Assembly: GCF_018130825.1 (NCBI RefSeq)
Contig: NZ_JAFCJS010000015.1
Location: 1 to 64,000 of the forward strand
Direction of reading: 5' to 3'
From: Bradyrhizobium liaoningense
GTDB lineage: Bacteria; Pseudomonadota; Alphaproteobacteria; Rhizobiales; Xanthobacteraceae
DNA: 64,000 bases
Shown here: in pieces, positions 44,301-53,500 of the stretch
Layout of the letters: every line of letters starts with the position of its first letter
How positions within the stretch are numbered: the first letter of the stretch is position 1
Position numbers and translations under genes: made by a program
The notes under the pieces: generated by a model
Told to the model about the DNA's origin: nothing
Seen by the model: only the letters and a program-made list of their open reading frames with translations
The model's database searches: none

Positions 44301-45109
44301 TCATAGCTGGTGAGTGCCGGATTGGATGAATAGTACAGCTTGAGAACGTCCAGGGAGATCAGGTTGTTGACGTTCTCGCCCAGATCCAGCCGGAATTCCC
44401 TGTAGTCCGTCCCGCCGACGTTGACGATCGCCATCGATCCCAATTGGACAGAATGGGTGAAGTTGCCTCCAACCTGATCGAATTGGAAATCCTGCGCACC
44501 GGTGCTGGGCTTGACGTCACCGTCGGTGTTGTAGCCCTGTTCGGTGTTATTGTTGCCGGCATTGTGGACCCGCAAGAACGACGGAAACTGACCGGTGCCG
44601 GACGAGCCCGTTGAACCGACCGGAATCTGTTCAATGGTCACCTGATTGACCTGGGCCGTAGAGCCCACGGTCGAAAGATCGACCTGCACCTGGTAGGAAA
44701 TGTCTGTCGTCGCGGTGCCGCTGGAATCGGTAAAGGCGGTTGTGGCCATCAGGCCTGCGGTCTGGTCGATCGCGCTCAGCACGAAGGACTCGCCGGCTGC
44801 GTCGAAGCCGACGTTCCAGCTCGTCTGAACGACGCCGTTCGCGACGTTGTCGAGATCGCCGGCGCCGCCGTCCGTCACCGTCCATGGCGCATTCGTTCCG
44901 GATACAGGGATGCCATTCACGTCAGTGACTTCAAAGGTGACGGTGTCGCCGACGCCGACGTTCGCGGTGAAATAGGCGGTCGATCCCGGCGCATAATCGG
45001 CTTGGTCGGTGCTGATCGAGATGGCCGCGAGCGTGGGATCGGCGATCAACTGAGAGTCGTCGACAAGAACGTACACGCCGCTCGACGGATCGTACTTGTA
45101 AACTGCCAT
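41375..45109 (-). CDS. 1244-residue secreted DUF11-like repeat protein
   Basis: The frame starts at ATG 45109. There is no signal peptide. Residues about 25-130 form an Ig-like domain (ISISTDQADYAPGSTAYF). Residues about 140-365 form a beta-rich lectin-like domain. From about 370 to 960 lie four DUF11/DUF7507-type repeats with WTYAVTNTGTVGLNNV-like cores and an adjacent NTGTV strand. Between repeats are dockerin-like calcium loops (DVNHNGILDADD, DLNNNNVLDVGE, DLNHDGLVTGE). The C-terminal ~280 residues start with LTKGYWSTH and lack RTX nonapeptides. Its place beside prsDE suggests T1SS export, but no clear secretion signal is visible. Presumed surface or biofilm-matrix protein. Confidence 0.82.
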   Translation of the reverse strand: MAVYKYDPSSGVYVLVDDSQLIADPTLAAISISTDQADYAPGSTAYFTANVGVGDTVTFEVTDVNGIPVSGTNAPWTVTDGGAGDLDNVANGVVQTSWNVGFDAAGESFVLSAIDQTAGLMATTAFTDSSGTATTDISYQVQVDLSTVGSTAQVNQVTIEQIPVGSTGSSGTGQFPSFLRVHNAGNNNTEQGYNTDGDVKPSTGAQDFQFDQVGGNFTHSVQLGSMAIVNVGGTDYREFRLDLGENVNNLISLDVLKLYYSSNPALTSYDPIGALGGTDTGFGAAATLIWNMDAGADGDVSLKLNDLSSGNGHPDYSFLVPNSFFAGLSNSSYIYLYSVFGGVSGERVDGTFEEWSYRASGNVTPPPTPHATVSIAKDTVCPEDGESVAGKTLLSGEDVKWTYAVTNTGTVGLNNVVVTDDNGTPGTTADDFTATAVTVTFNSQEYNVGDVNHNGILDADDATTTGVNEAETWQYSATGTTVAGAYSNTGTVTTSATGYNPANPPADLNPTAFDISGYTGVTVAPDSITIKKEVSVDGGQTWSDANDPTGPVLLTGYDDPQYRFTITNNSDVSLDIHLVDSKLGIDQVVTVAGSGGSELVDAIGGSPITASWAEGQQTNTATVSATFTDDCENTATASDSDDANYFGANPSLTISKDIICPDDGDVLKADTKINLLKDSDGKVEYRITVTNTGNVAFANPVVTDSQLALGTHTDTGTGTAGDNILDVGETWTYTVLADWVAGGPNTNTADVSVSFTDGASNTFTADPSDSAIYFGLAPHITLDKKTNGADSAKVLVGQVINWTYAVTNDGNVGLTGVGVSDNNGTTGTTADDFAAATVFGSNADLLGSDTTHNIGDLNNNNVLDVGETWQFKASGIAGATAYTNIGTATTNAVSDDCGDSTTPTATDPSSYTPIGVTLAGLTKGYWSTHLTLWDATSGDEKGSGSEINVVPKYDWDHDAKIGSNDLSTLTTNGPSSSLGLVKGANNGGGDSGLLMGDLNHDGLVTGESGHLFFDLASAQILANSPVSGDARIILASQAVAAQLNEYNDYIYDQAHGGLAPGFDASPTGLIEEAVLWLKGQGAFSNGNSKINFSTANDLASPAVQAIINDGAGTDYTLNGSAITFKSTSMSSSDDSWSKLASTGYSYKSSYIAANTDSDAGNDVTTTVYASGEGLKNALAAYNHGLDGSTGGFVISTDGSLIGWQDSLGGPVYDVQANTVDAFWGILEDQNLIGLHPIAGIANHA

Positions 45110-45441
45110 GACCTAAGCCTCCAAAAAAATCACAACAAAAATTCCAAAGTCACGTGGGAGGAGGCAGGAATGCCGCCTTCGGTTGCGCACGAAAAAAACC
45201 GACACGCGCGGACGCGCGTGCCGGCCTATGCAGACCTCCGTCGGCAAAAATCAATCAAAACAGCCTTGCCTGCCCAGAAATTCAAACAGGGAACTTTAAG
45301 CAACTCTTTACGATTAATGCAACGTTTACCCGGTAATTTGATAGTGACCGGCCGAGCCAATACCGGGAAATCTCGGCAACCTCCCCTTCCGAAGGTTAAA
45401 TAATACCCCTCAGCGGATGTGGGCGGAAGGTCGCCTTGCCT
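45110..45441. other. Promoter-containing gap, 332 bp
   Basis: Upstream of the DUF11-like gene. Contains TTAA-GCAACTC-TTTA (45297-45311), a one-mismatch relative of the CtrA box, and no supported gene. Confidence 0.4.
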
Positions 45442-45789
45442 TCAGCTTTCGGCTACGGACGGCGAAGCCATCGCCGCGGCCCGCGACTGCGCCGCGCCGT
45501 GCAACTCCCAAGCGCGCTGCATCCGCTCGGGTCGCGTTTCCTTCAGCAGCCTTCCCCAGGCTGTGCTGAAGGCCCTGATCGCCGTGTCCCTGTCCTGCGC
45601 TGCACCGCTCGCCCATGCCGGAAGGCCCATCGGGATCAGGACGAACCACTCCCAGGAACGATCGGCCCCGCTTGCATCGAGGGCGTGGCGGATCCTGCCG
45701 ATCTCGCGGCCTTGCGACCAGACCGCGTAGTGATCCGAGATCTCGGGCCATTTCGGGCGAATGCTGAGGGTGATCGCGCTATTTATCAT
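45442..45789 (-). CDS. Small conserved-type cytoplasmic protein
   Basis: 115 residues from ATG 45789. The pattern 'YAVWSQGREIGRIRHALDAS..WEWFVLIP..AIRAFSTAWGRLL' matches a small protein type I recall as frequent in Bradyrhizobium (a short domain with a W-E/R-W strand and an A-x-x-AF-x-x-AW helix), function unknown. No membrane segment or signal. The last 25 residues are Ala/Ser-rich and may be disordered. Confidence 0.7.
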   Translation of the reverse strand: MINSAITLSIRPKWPEISDHYAVWSQGREIGRIRHALDASGADRSWEWFVLIPMGLPAWASGAAQDRDTAIRAFSTAWGRLLKETRPERMQRAWELHGAAQSRAAAMASPSVAES

Positions 45790-45855
45790 CGTAAATTCTT
45801 GTATGAATGGAGTTTAGGTGACGCGGGGCCAACGCTCCGCGGGGAGACAGCCGGT

Positions 45856-46329
45856 TCAGTCCTTGGGTGTCGCCCGCTGCGCCAGCAATGCATCAGCGCT
45901 CTTGGTCAGCCCTCCGGCCAGTTGTTTCGCAGCGTCCGGCGAGAACGCGTAACCGGCCTGGCCTTCCAGCCGGTGATTGAGGATGAAGAGCACGAGGCCG
46001 CGGCCGCTCGTGTCCGCGGAAATGGTGCAGTTCTTGGGGATTTCGAACCTCACCTCGTCGGCCTTGCCGGTCGCGCCCGGCTTGGCCTGCGCTGCGGCTT
46101 CAGCACCGGGGACGGCTGTTTCGGCGGCAAGTGCCGGCCCCCCGCCATGTGACGCCGCCGGCTGCGCGCCGCCTCGCACCTTTGTCAGTGCCGCGATCAG
46201 ATCATCGACGCAGTCGCTGGCGAATCTCAGCTCCAGCGCCCCGGTATATTTGCCCGTGGTCTGGACGATGAATTCCTTTTTGTCATCCGACATGGTGGCG
46301 GAGCTCACCGCCGCAATCCTGATCGCCAT
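45856..46329 (-). CDS. Hypothetical protein with two domains joined by an Ala/Gly linker
   Basis: 157 residues from ATG 46329; ATG 46293 (MSDDKKEF) is an alternative start. An N-terminal segment (FIVQTTGKYTGALELRFASDCVDDLIAAL) and a C-terminal segment (VRFEIPKNCTISADTSGRGLVLFILNHRL) flank a low-complexity Ala/Gly/Pro linker. No signal or membrane helix. Unknown function. Confidence 0.65.
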   Translation of the reverse strand: MAIRIAAVSSATMSDDKKEFIVQTTGKYTGALELRFASDCVDDLIAALTKVRGGAQPAASHGGGPALAAETAVPGAEAAAQAKPGATGKADEVRFEIPKNCTISADTSGRGLVLFILNHRLEGQAGYAFSPDAAKQLAGGLTKSADALLAQRATPKD

Positions 46330-46539
46330 TACTCAATGCCCCGAAATATGGTTGGAGCCTCGCTGGCCCCCTCTTGCCCAGTTCTGTGCCGACTATACCG
46401 CCTGGGGCGGCCCGGGATAACACCTCCGCTGGTCGCCCGAAGACCAGGCGCTGGATCAACCTTGCCGCATCCGCCTTGCCGCCTCCACATGAGCGACCTA
46501 GGATAAAGCCAAGTTACGGTCAATTCGCATTGCAACACG

Positions 46540-46986
46540 ATGAATATAAATCCAGCTCACCGGATCATTGCAGAGTTGCGGCCGAAGTACGAGATCAAGA
46601 TCGACCTCGACGAGCGATGCTTCCTGTTTCCGGCCGGAAAGTCGGTCAGCCAGCTGCTGTTGCTATCGGACGGCCACACCATCCTGATCGACGCCGTGTA
46701 TCCGTTCAACCAGGCGCGCACGCCACCGCGGCTCGCAGCCCTTGATCTCGACGATGCCAGGGAGTTCGGCCGGCGGCTGGTCGAAGCGGTGCATACGGCG
46801 CGCACCCAGCTGGTAGGCACCAATGGCATCAGGATATCCATCAACGTCGTCGCCAATGGATATCACCTCCAGTTTGGCGACATGAACGCAGCGACCGAAC
46901 TGTTTCTCGGCACCGGCTGCATCTGGCGTGTCTGCCAGGGCCTGCTCCGCATCGTCGACCTGATCGCGCCGATCGAATCCAACTGA
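46540..46986 (+). CDS. Hypothetical cytoplasmic protein
   Basis: 148 residues from ATG 46540. Mixed alpha/beta composition: IIAELRPKYEIKIDLDERCFLF, SQLLLLSDGHTILIDAVYPF, a helical LDDAREFGRRLVEAVHTARTQL and a VVANGYHLQFGDMNAATELFLG stretch. It is the only plus-strand gene in this small cluster and is divergent from the gene ending at 45856. No family recognised. Confidence 0.7.
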   Translation: MNINPAHRIIAELRPKYEIKIDLDERCFLFPAGKSVSQLLLLSDGHTILIDAVYPFNQARTPPRLAALDLDDAREFGRRLVEAVHTARTQLVGTNGIRISINVVANGYHLQFGDMNAATELFLGTGCIWRVCQGLLRIVDLIAPIESN

Positions 46987-47002
46987 GGCGGTGCCGGCCG
47001 AT

Positions 47003-47221
47003 TCAGGACGCGGTCTCGACCAGCGGCTCCAGATAGCTGCGATGCAGCGTTTGCGGATGCTTGTGGCCGTCCAGAATGACCCGCAGCGCGTTCTTGGTCT
47101 GGGCAAAGCCGATGACCCGTCCGGTCCTGCCGTCCAAACGCTTGCTATGCTTGCCGAGGGACCTCACCCGGAAGCGGCTGCCGATCGCAAGATCCAGCAC
47201 GAGCGCGTCGTTTTCATTCAT
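47003..47221 (-). CDS. Small hypothetical protein, SH3-like
   Basis: 72 residues from ATG 47221; a TTG three codons up is possible. The chain (VLDLAIGSRFRVRSLGKHSKRLDGRTGRVIGFAQ..ALRVILDGHK) has the strand-turn pattern of small SH3-like barrels that bind nucleic acid or ribosomes, but this is only a resemblance. Convergent with the gene ending at 46986. Confidence 0.62.
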   Translation of the reverse strand: MNENDALVLDLAIGSRFRVRSLGKHSKRLDGRTGRVIGFAQTKNALRVILDGHKHPQTLHRSYLEPLVETAS

Positions 47222-47271
47222 GGCGATCAACTCTTCATCAAATGTCTTCCAGACACGATCACCCGGTCAAC

Positions 47272-47547
47272 CTACAGGCTACGCTTCTCCACGAGGCTGC
47301 TGCAAAGCCGGCGATCATCCTCCGACATGCCGGGCGGCGTCTCCCCATATTTGAAATAGGCCAGGATATGCGCGAGACGGGCGGCGTGCTCGACGGCGCT
47401 TCGCCTTTTCGCGCGCTGCCAGGCCGTGCGCTGGTGCCCACTCATTGCGAGCTTTGTGGCAGTCTGCACCTCCATGGACAACACCGAGATCAGCGTGCCA
47501 CGATCGACGTCGACGAGCGAATTCAACAAGACCTCTACGTCACGCAT
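47272..47547 (-). CDS. Small helical hypothetical protein
   Basis: 91 residues from ATG 47547. Mostly alpha-helical (VEVLLNSLVDVDRGTLISVL; TAWQRAKRRSAVEHAARLAHILAYFKYG; MSEDDRRLCSSLVEKRSL). It starts 30 bp after the stop of the giant gene, on the same strand. No signal peptide. Unknown function. Confidence 0.62.
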   Translation of the reverse strand: MRDVEVLLNSLVDVDRGTLISVLSMEVQTATKLAMSGHQRTAWQRAKRRSAVEHAARLAHILAYFKYGETPPGMSEDDRRLCSSLVEKRSL

Positions 47548-47577
47548 TCAGTTCAGTCCACCTCCCGTTGGCGCCGA

Positions 47578-50500
47578 CTACACATGGAAGATGAAGTCGG
47601 CCGGTTTGAGGTTCGACGCCACGATATTCTTGAGCAGAATGGAGTCGTTGGCATCCAGCGTCACCAGCGTGTCGTTGGGACTATCGGCCGCCGAGGCCCA
47701 GGACACGTTCGTGAACTGACGCACGTCGAGCCGGTCGATTCCCTCCGCGAAATCGGTGATCGTATGCTGGACGGGCGTCGAAGCCGGGGGCGACGCGAAT
47801 ACGAACTGGTCCCGTCCCCCGCCCCCGGTGAGCACGTCCTGGCCGCTCGCAGCGAAGATGACGTCGTTGCCGGAGGTACCCTGCACGGTCGTCCCCGTGC
47901 CGTTCTGGAAGATGAAATTCACGGTTTGAGCGGCGCCGGCAATGTCCGACAGCGTCAGCGCCACCTTCTCGTACGCGGGTGGCGTACTGCCGGGCGTGTA
48001 GGTCACGACAGGCGCGGTCGGAACGGTGGGATCGCTGTCGGTCACCTGTATCCCGGTCACGGTGTACGTGCCACTGTTGAGACTGACGGTCAGCTGGCTG
48101 GTATCGATCACGGGCCCCTGATGATTCCAGCTGATCTTCGCGCCACCTTGCCCGTCGGAAGCGATGAGGAATCCGGCCGGATCGTAACTGCCGCCGAGAG
48201 CGAACGAACCGGTGCCGAAATCGACGTGCAGACCACCCGAACTGGAGACGCTGACGTTCGCAGGAGCGATCCCGACGAGATCGATCGTGTCTCCGAGTGC
48301 AAAGCCGGTGACCGTGCCGGTGAAATGAGCGGCATCCGCAAGCACCAAGGTCCCGGGCGTACTCGTGCCGGTATCGAATGCGACGTTGGCGTCCGACGCC
48401 GCGCTGAACACAAGGGAAGCACTATAGATCACCGCAGCGCCGCCGCCGGTCACCGCGCTCCCGATGGTCAGGCTGCCGGATTCCACCGCGATCGTTCCGG
48501 TATTTGTGAAACCCGCCAGGCCCAGAATCGACGACGTGCCGGTGCTCTCGATCGTGCCGGCATTCGCGAGCGTACTGGTGCCGGTGAACGCGCTGGCGCC
48601 GCTGAATTGCCAGTCCGCCCCCGCCTCGTTCGTGAACGCCGCGTTGTAGCCGAGGACGACGCCCGCAACGAAGCCGGCATTGTCTATGGTGACCATGCCC
48701 GTACCGGTCGTGGAGACGTCGAGCCCCGCTGTGCCACCCATCACCGAACCGTCGATCGTGACGCTCACATCGCCGCCATCGAAGCCGAACGCCGCAACGC
48801 CGTACCGGCCCGCGAACACACGGGAATCCGACTCGACCGTAACAGCTATGTCGCCGTCGCCGTAATTCACCGCGCGGATGCCGTCGGTCCCGGTCGGCGC
48901 GACGATCGTTGCATGGTCGTAGACCAACACATTTCCGTGGACCGCATTGTTCGCCGTGTTCTGATTGTTGGGATTGTAGCCGGCCAGGATGCCTGCGGCG
49001 GGGTCGGCGGCGACGGTGCCCGTCGGGGTCGTTCCGGAGTGGATCGTGCCGGACGCATTGACGAAGACCTCCGCCGTCGCCGGCACGACCACGGAGGGAT
49101 TGAGCGGATCCGCCGTGGTCGCCTTGTTCAAGGCAGCGATGCCCGTGCTCCCGGAGGTAATGCTCGTGCTCGCTGATGTCGTGACATAGACGCTACCCGG
49201 CCCGAAGTTCTGGGCGAGGATTCCAACACCCGATCCGTTTGGTGGATTTGCACCGCCGAGCGCCGTGATGGTCCCCGAGAAGTTGTCGACGCTAACGTCG
49301 CCAACACCAAAGTTATAGGCCCTGATGCCATCGCCTGCATCGGCGGTGATATCGCCGAAGTTATTGACGACGACCTCGCCATAGACGTTGTAGTTCGCGG
49401 GATTCGGTGGATTATTCAGACTCGGGTCCGTCGCCTGGCCGATATAGCCTGCGAGGATACCGCCCGGCTGGCTGTTGAATCCCGTGGTGCCGCTGCCGGA
49501 GTGTATTGAGGCTGCGTTCGTCACGATCACCGAACTGTTGAACGACGGTGCAATACTGGTGGCCTCGTTGACCGCATTGATGCCGGCGCTGCCTTGGTGG
49601 GAGTCGATCGTATCTCCCGTCGACGTGACCACCGATATGCTACCGGCGTTGGTGCTCAGGGCGAGGATGCCGTAAGCCTTGTTGAACGTTGCGGAGCCGG
49701 CGGTGATGGTCGTGTTGGCATAGACGGCGACGGCAATGTCGCGGGTCAGCGCGCTCGCCGTCACCGGATCGGTGAACCCGCCATCGGCGTGGGCATAGAT
49801 GCCGTTCGAGCCCGCCGTGATGTTGGCACCGGAAGCAACGTCAATGGTGATATTGCCGTAGCCGTAATTATAGCCCTGCAGACCGAAGCCGGCGGCGGAC
49901 ACGACCGCCGCGTTGTTGATGAAGACGTTGCCACTGACATATTGGTTCGGATGCCCGGCGCCGCTCACCGGGGCAAAGAAGCCAGCGGCGATACCGGACG
50001 GCGTGCCGCCGCTGTTGGTGGACTGTCCGCCGGCGGTGATCGTGCCGGCTGCCGTCACCGAGACCACGGCAGGTTTGCCAGCGGCGACATTGGCTGCAAA
50101 CAAATTGGCCAGATCTGAGCCCGCCGTCGGATTTGCGTCGTTGACCGCGTTGATGCCGGTGCTGCCGGAATTGATGGAGGACCCATTCGACGTCACGACA
50201 ACGATATTGCCCGAGCCGCGATTGGTGGCGCCGATGCCGTAAGGAGCGTTGCCGCCCCCCGACGACGTTGCCGCCGTCAGCGCCTGAATCGAGACACCCG
50301 AGCCGACGGTGACCGTGATGTTGCCGACGCCGTAGTCGTACGCAAGGATGCCGGGCCCCGCCGCGGCGAGCAGAGTCGGATTGGGGTTGCCGAAGGGATT
50401 GCCGTCGCTCGCGACATAGACGATCACGTCGCCGTACACGGCCGAACTGAACGCGCCGTTGCCGCCGGGATTGTAGCCTGCCTGAATCGCAGACTGTGCG

Positions 50501-53500
50501 CTGCCTCCGTTGTTGACGTTCGTTCCGGATGAGATGAAGCCTTGGCTATAGACCGCGACGGTACTCCCGCTGCCCGAAGCAATCGTGGTGGCCTGGTTGC
50601 CGGCATTGATGCCGGTGCTGCCCGAGGTAATGGTGGTGCCCCAGCCAGCATTCACCAGAGAGCTTCCCGTACCGTAGGTGAAGGCAAAGATACCATACTG
50701 GGTGAGGCCGCTGCCGACGCCCGTCGCTCCTCCGTTGACCGCCGTGATCGAATACTGGCCAGGCGCAAACGTAACCGACGTATTTCCTGAACCGTAATTG
50801 TCGGCAAAAATGCCTGCGCCGGCCTGCGCGGTAATGCTGGCGCGATTCTCGATCGTGACGTCGCCTGTGATCGCGGCGTTCGGCACCGTCGTGTTGTTGT
50901 TGAGAATCCGCGCGCGAAGACCGGCCGCACCGCTGCCCGCAATGTTCGCAGTGTTCGTGCCGCTCGTAATGGTCGACGAGTTGTAGATGATAATGTTGCC
51001 GCCCGGCCCGGGGGTAGTTTCCTGCAGCTCGGCGGCACGAATACCGTTGAAACCGGCAGTGATCGTGCCGCCCGACGCCGTGATGGTGACGCCGCCCGTG
51101 CCGTTGGACACGCCCAGTATTCCGTACGAGTTCGTTCCGGTCAGCGTGCCTGCCGAGCTGACGATATTGATATTGCCGTTGACGGTGTTGGCGGAGATGG
51201 CGACCGTCACCGCGCTCACATTTGCGTAGTTGACGATATCGGCAGAGCCGCTTCCGATGTTGCTGTTCTGTGTGGTATCAACGGTGAGGCCAACGTTGGG
51301 GCCGGAGCTGGGCGTCGGGCCGGAAATACTAGCCGCGTTGATAATCGCCCCGCTCGCACCCTGCGTCGCAACGCGCAGACCCGGAAACGCGCCGTTGATC
51401 ACAAAGTCGGAGCTCGTATTGGCCACGACCGTATACGTGTTGGCGGCAACGCCGTCGCTCGTCGCCAGGTTGAACCCGGGTCCGGTGCTGCTGTTGATAT
51501 GGTCGTTGTCGAGGATGTAGAAGCTTGCCGGCGTCAGCGGCGATTGCGACGTGGTGACGCCGGAGATGATCGTCGCGCTGGTCGGCACCAGCACGATACG
51601 GTTCGGCGAGAGAACATCGAACATATTTCCGGACAGCCCGGTTCCGGACACCTGGAACGCATAGTTTTGCACACCGCTGACGGTCAGCGTCGAGCCGCTG
51701 ATGTTCGCAGCCGTGATGCCGCCGCCCTGCAGGGTGATGATCGAGCCAACATTGCCGCTACCGCTGGCGCTAAAGTTGAGCGGCAGATTCGTACCAACCG
51801 AGGCCGGGTTGTCGAACGTCAGAAGTCCCTTGCCGCCGAAATTGATGGTCTGTGTGGCCGCAACAGACAGTCCAAGCTCGAGGGCCGAGCGGTCGCCCAG
51901 GAGGATCGAGCCCGCGCCGGTTACATTAGCGAATATCTGCGCCGAAGCGTTGGGCAAAACGGATATATTGCCCGTGTTCGACAGCGCAATCGCGCCTGCC
52001 CCGGACAAAGCGGCAAGGCCGAGCATATTGATGATGCCGGCATTGCTGATCGCGTTCGTGCCGCTGCCAAAGAAATTCGAGCCGTTGATATTCCAGGTTG
52101 CCCCGAGCGCATTGCTGACGCTGCCGCTACCAGTTCCGCTGAAGCTGATATTGCCGGTGATCGAGCCGTTGTTGGTGACCGCCCCATTGCCGGCAATGAC
52201 CGAGATGGCGAAATTGTTGGTCGTGCGGGCAAAGAGATTCGAGGCGATGAACTTGCCCGCGGCGTTCGAAACCGTTGCCGTCTGAGTGCTGTTGCCGTTG
52301 CCGATCGTCACGACGGGCATGAACGGCACACCGGGCGCATTGATCGTTCCGGAGTTGGAAATCGAGATCAACCCATTGACCGAAGCACTGGATCCGTTGC
52401 CGACCGAGATGCCGATGGCCGCCGCGCTGATGGCGCCCTGGTTGTTGATCGTGATGCTGCCACCCGCGGCCGAGAATGCCGTGACGCCGGCTCCCTGCGC
52501 CGCAGTGATCGACGACGTCGGCCGCAGCGTTGCGCTGATGCTGCCATTGCCATTGTTGTAGAGATTGATGCCGGAACCCGAAGCCGCGGTGACAGTCGCC
52601 GCATTGTCCACAACGACGTTGCCGTGAATGTTGGCCGGCGAGAGGACGGAGTAGCCAGCGGAGATGCCGGCAGGCGTGCCGCCGCCCGAGAAGAAGTTGA
52701 AGCCGGAATTGATTATGCCTGTCGACGTGGTGACCGATATCTGATTTCCGGACGCGACGCTGACGGCCGCTGAATTGGCGTTGATGCCGGAGCCGCCGGA
52801 CGTGAACTGGTCATTGGCGCCGGTCGTGATCGTGATATTGCCGCCGCTCGAGTTGTTGGCGTTGATTGCGGCAAGCCCCATGAGCGAGCTCGCAGTCACC
52901 GCGGCAGCCGTCGGCGTCGAATTGGCTTCGACGCTGATCGAGACATTGGAAGGCGACGCGGTGCCGTTGACGGACGAACTCGCGGCGATGCCGAATTGCG
53001 CACCGCTCACCGACTTGTCGGCCCTGTTTATGATCGTGATGTTGCCGTAGCCGAAATTGAACCCAATGATGCCATAACCGGCTCTCGCCGAAATACTGGC
53101 TGCGTTGTCGACGAGGACCGAGCCGTTGATGTTCGTGTTTGAAGTACCGTTGCTGCCATAATATCCAGCTGAAATGCCCGCCGGCTGGGCACCTCCGGCC
53201 GACAGATGTACACCCGAGTTGATCGTGCCGGCGGCCGTGACGGTGACGGTCGAGCCCAGGCTCTGCAAAATGGAAGTGCCCTGGTTGATCGCGAGGATAC
53301 CGTGCGACCCCGAGGTGATGCTGGAGCTCGCAGTCGTCGTGACCGAAACGTTGCCAGTGCTGTTGCTTGAACCGACGATGCCATAGACATCTCCGGCAAT
53401 GATGGTCCCGGAATTGCTGATGCTGACGTTTCCGGGCCCGAAATTATAGCCGCGGATGCCGTCACCACCGGCCGCATTGATGGTGCCGGTGTTGGTGACG

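Noticed and set aside
47242..49176. 644-codon plus-strand frame and similar long plus frames over 47-61 kb
   Set aside because: All are antisense to the giant repeat gene, Arg-rich and without domains.
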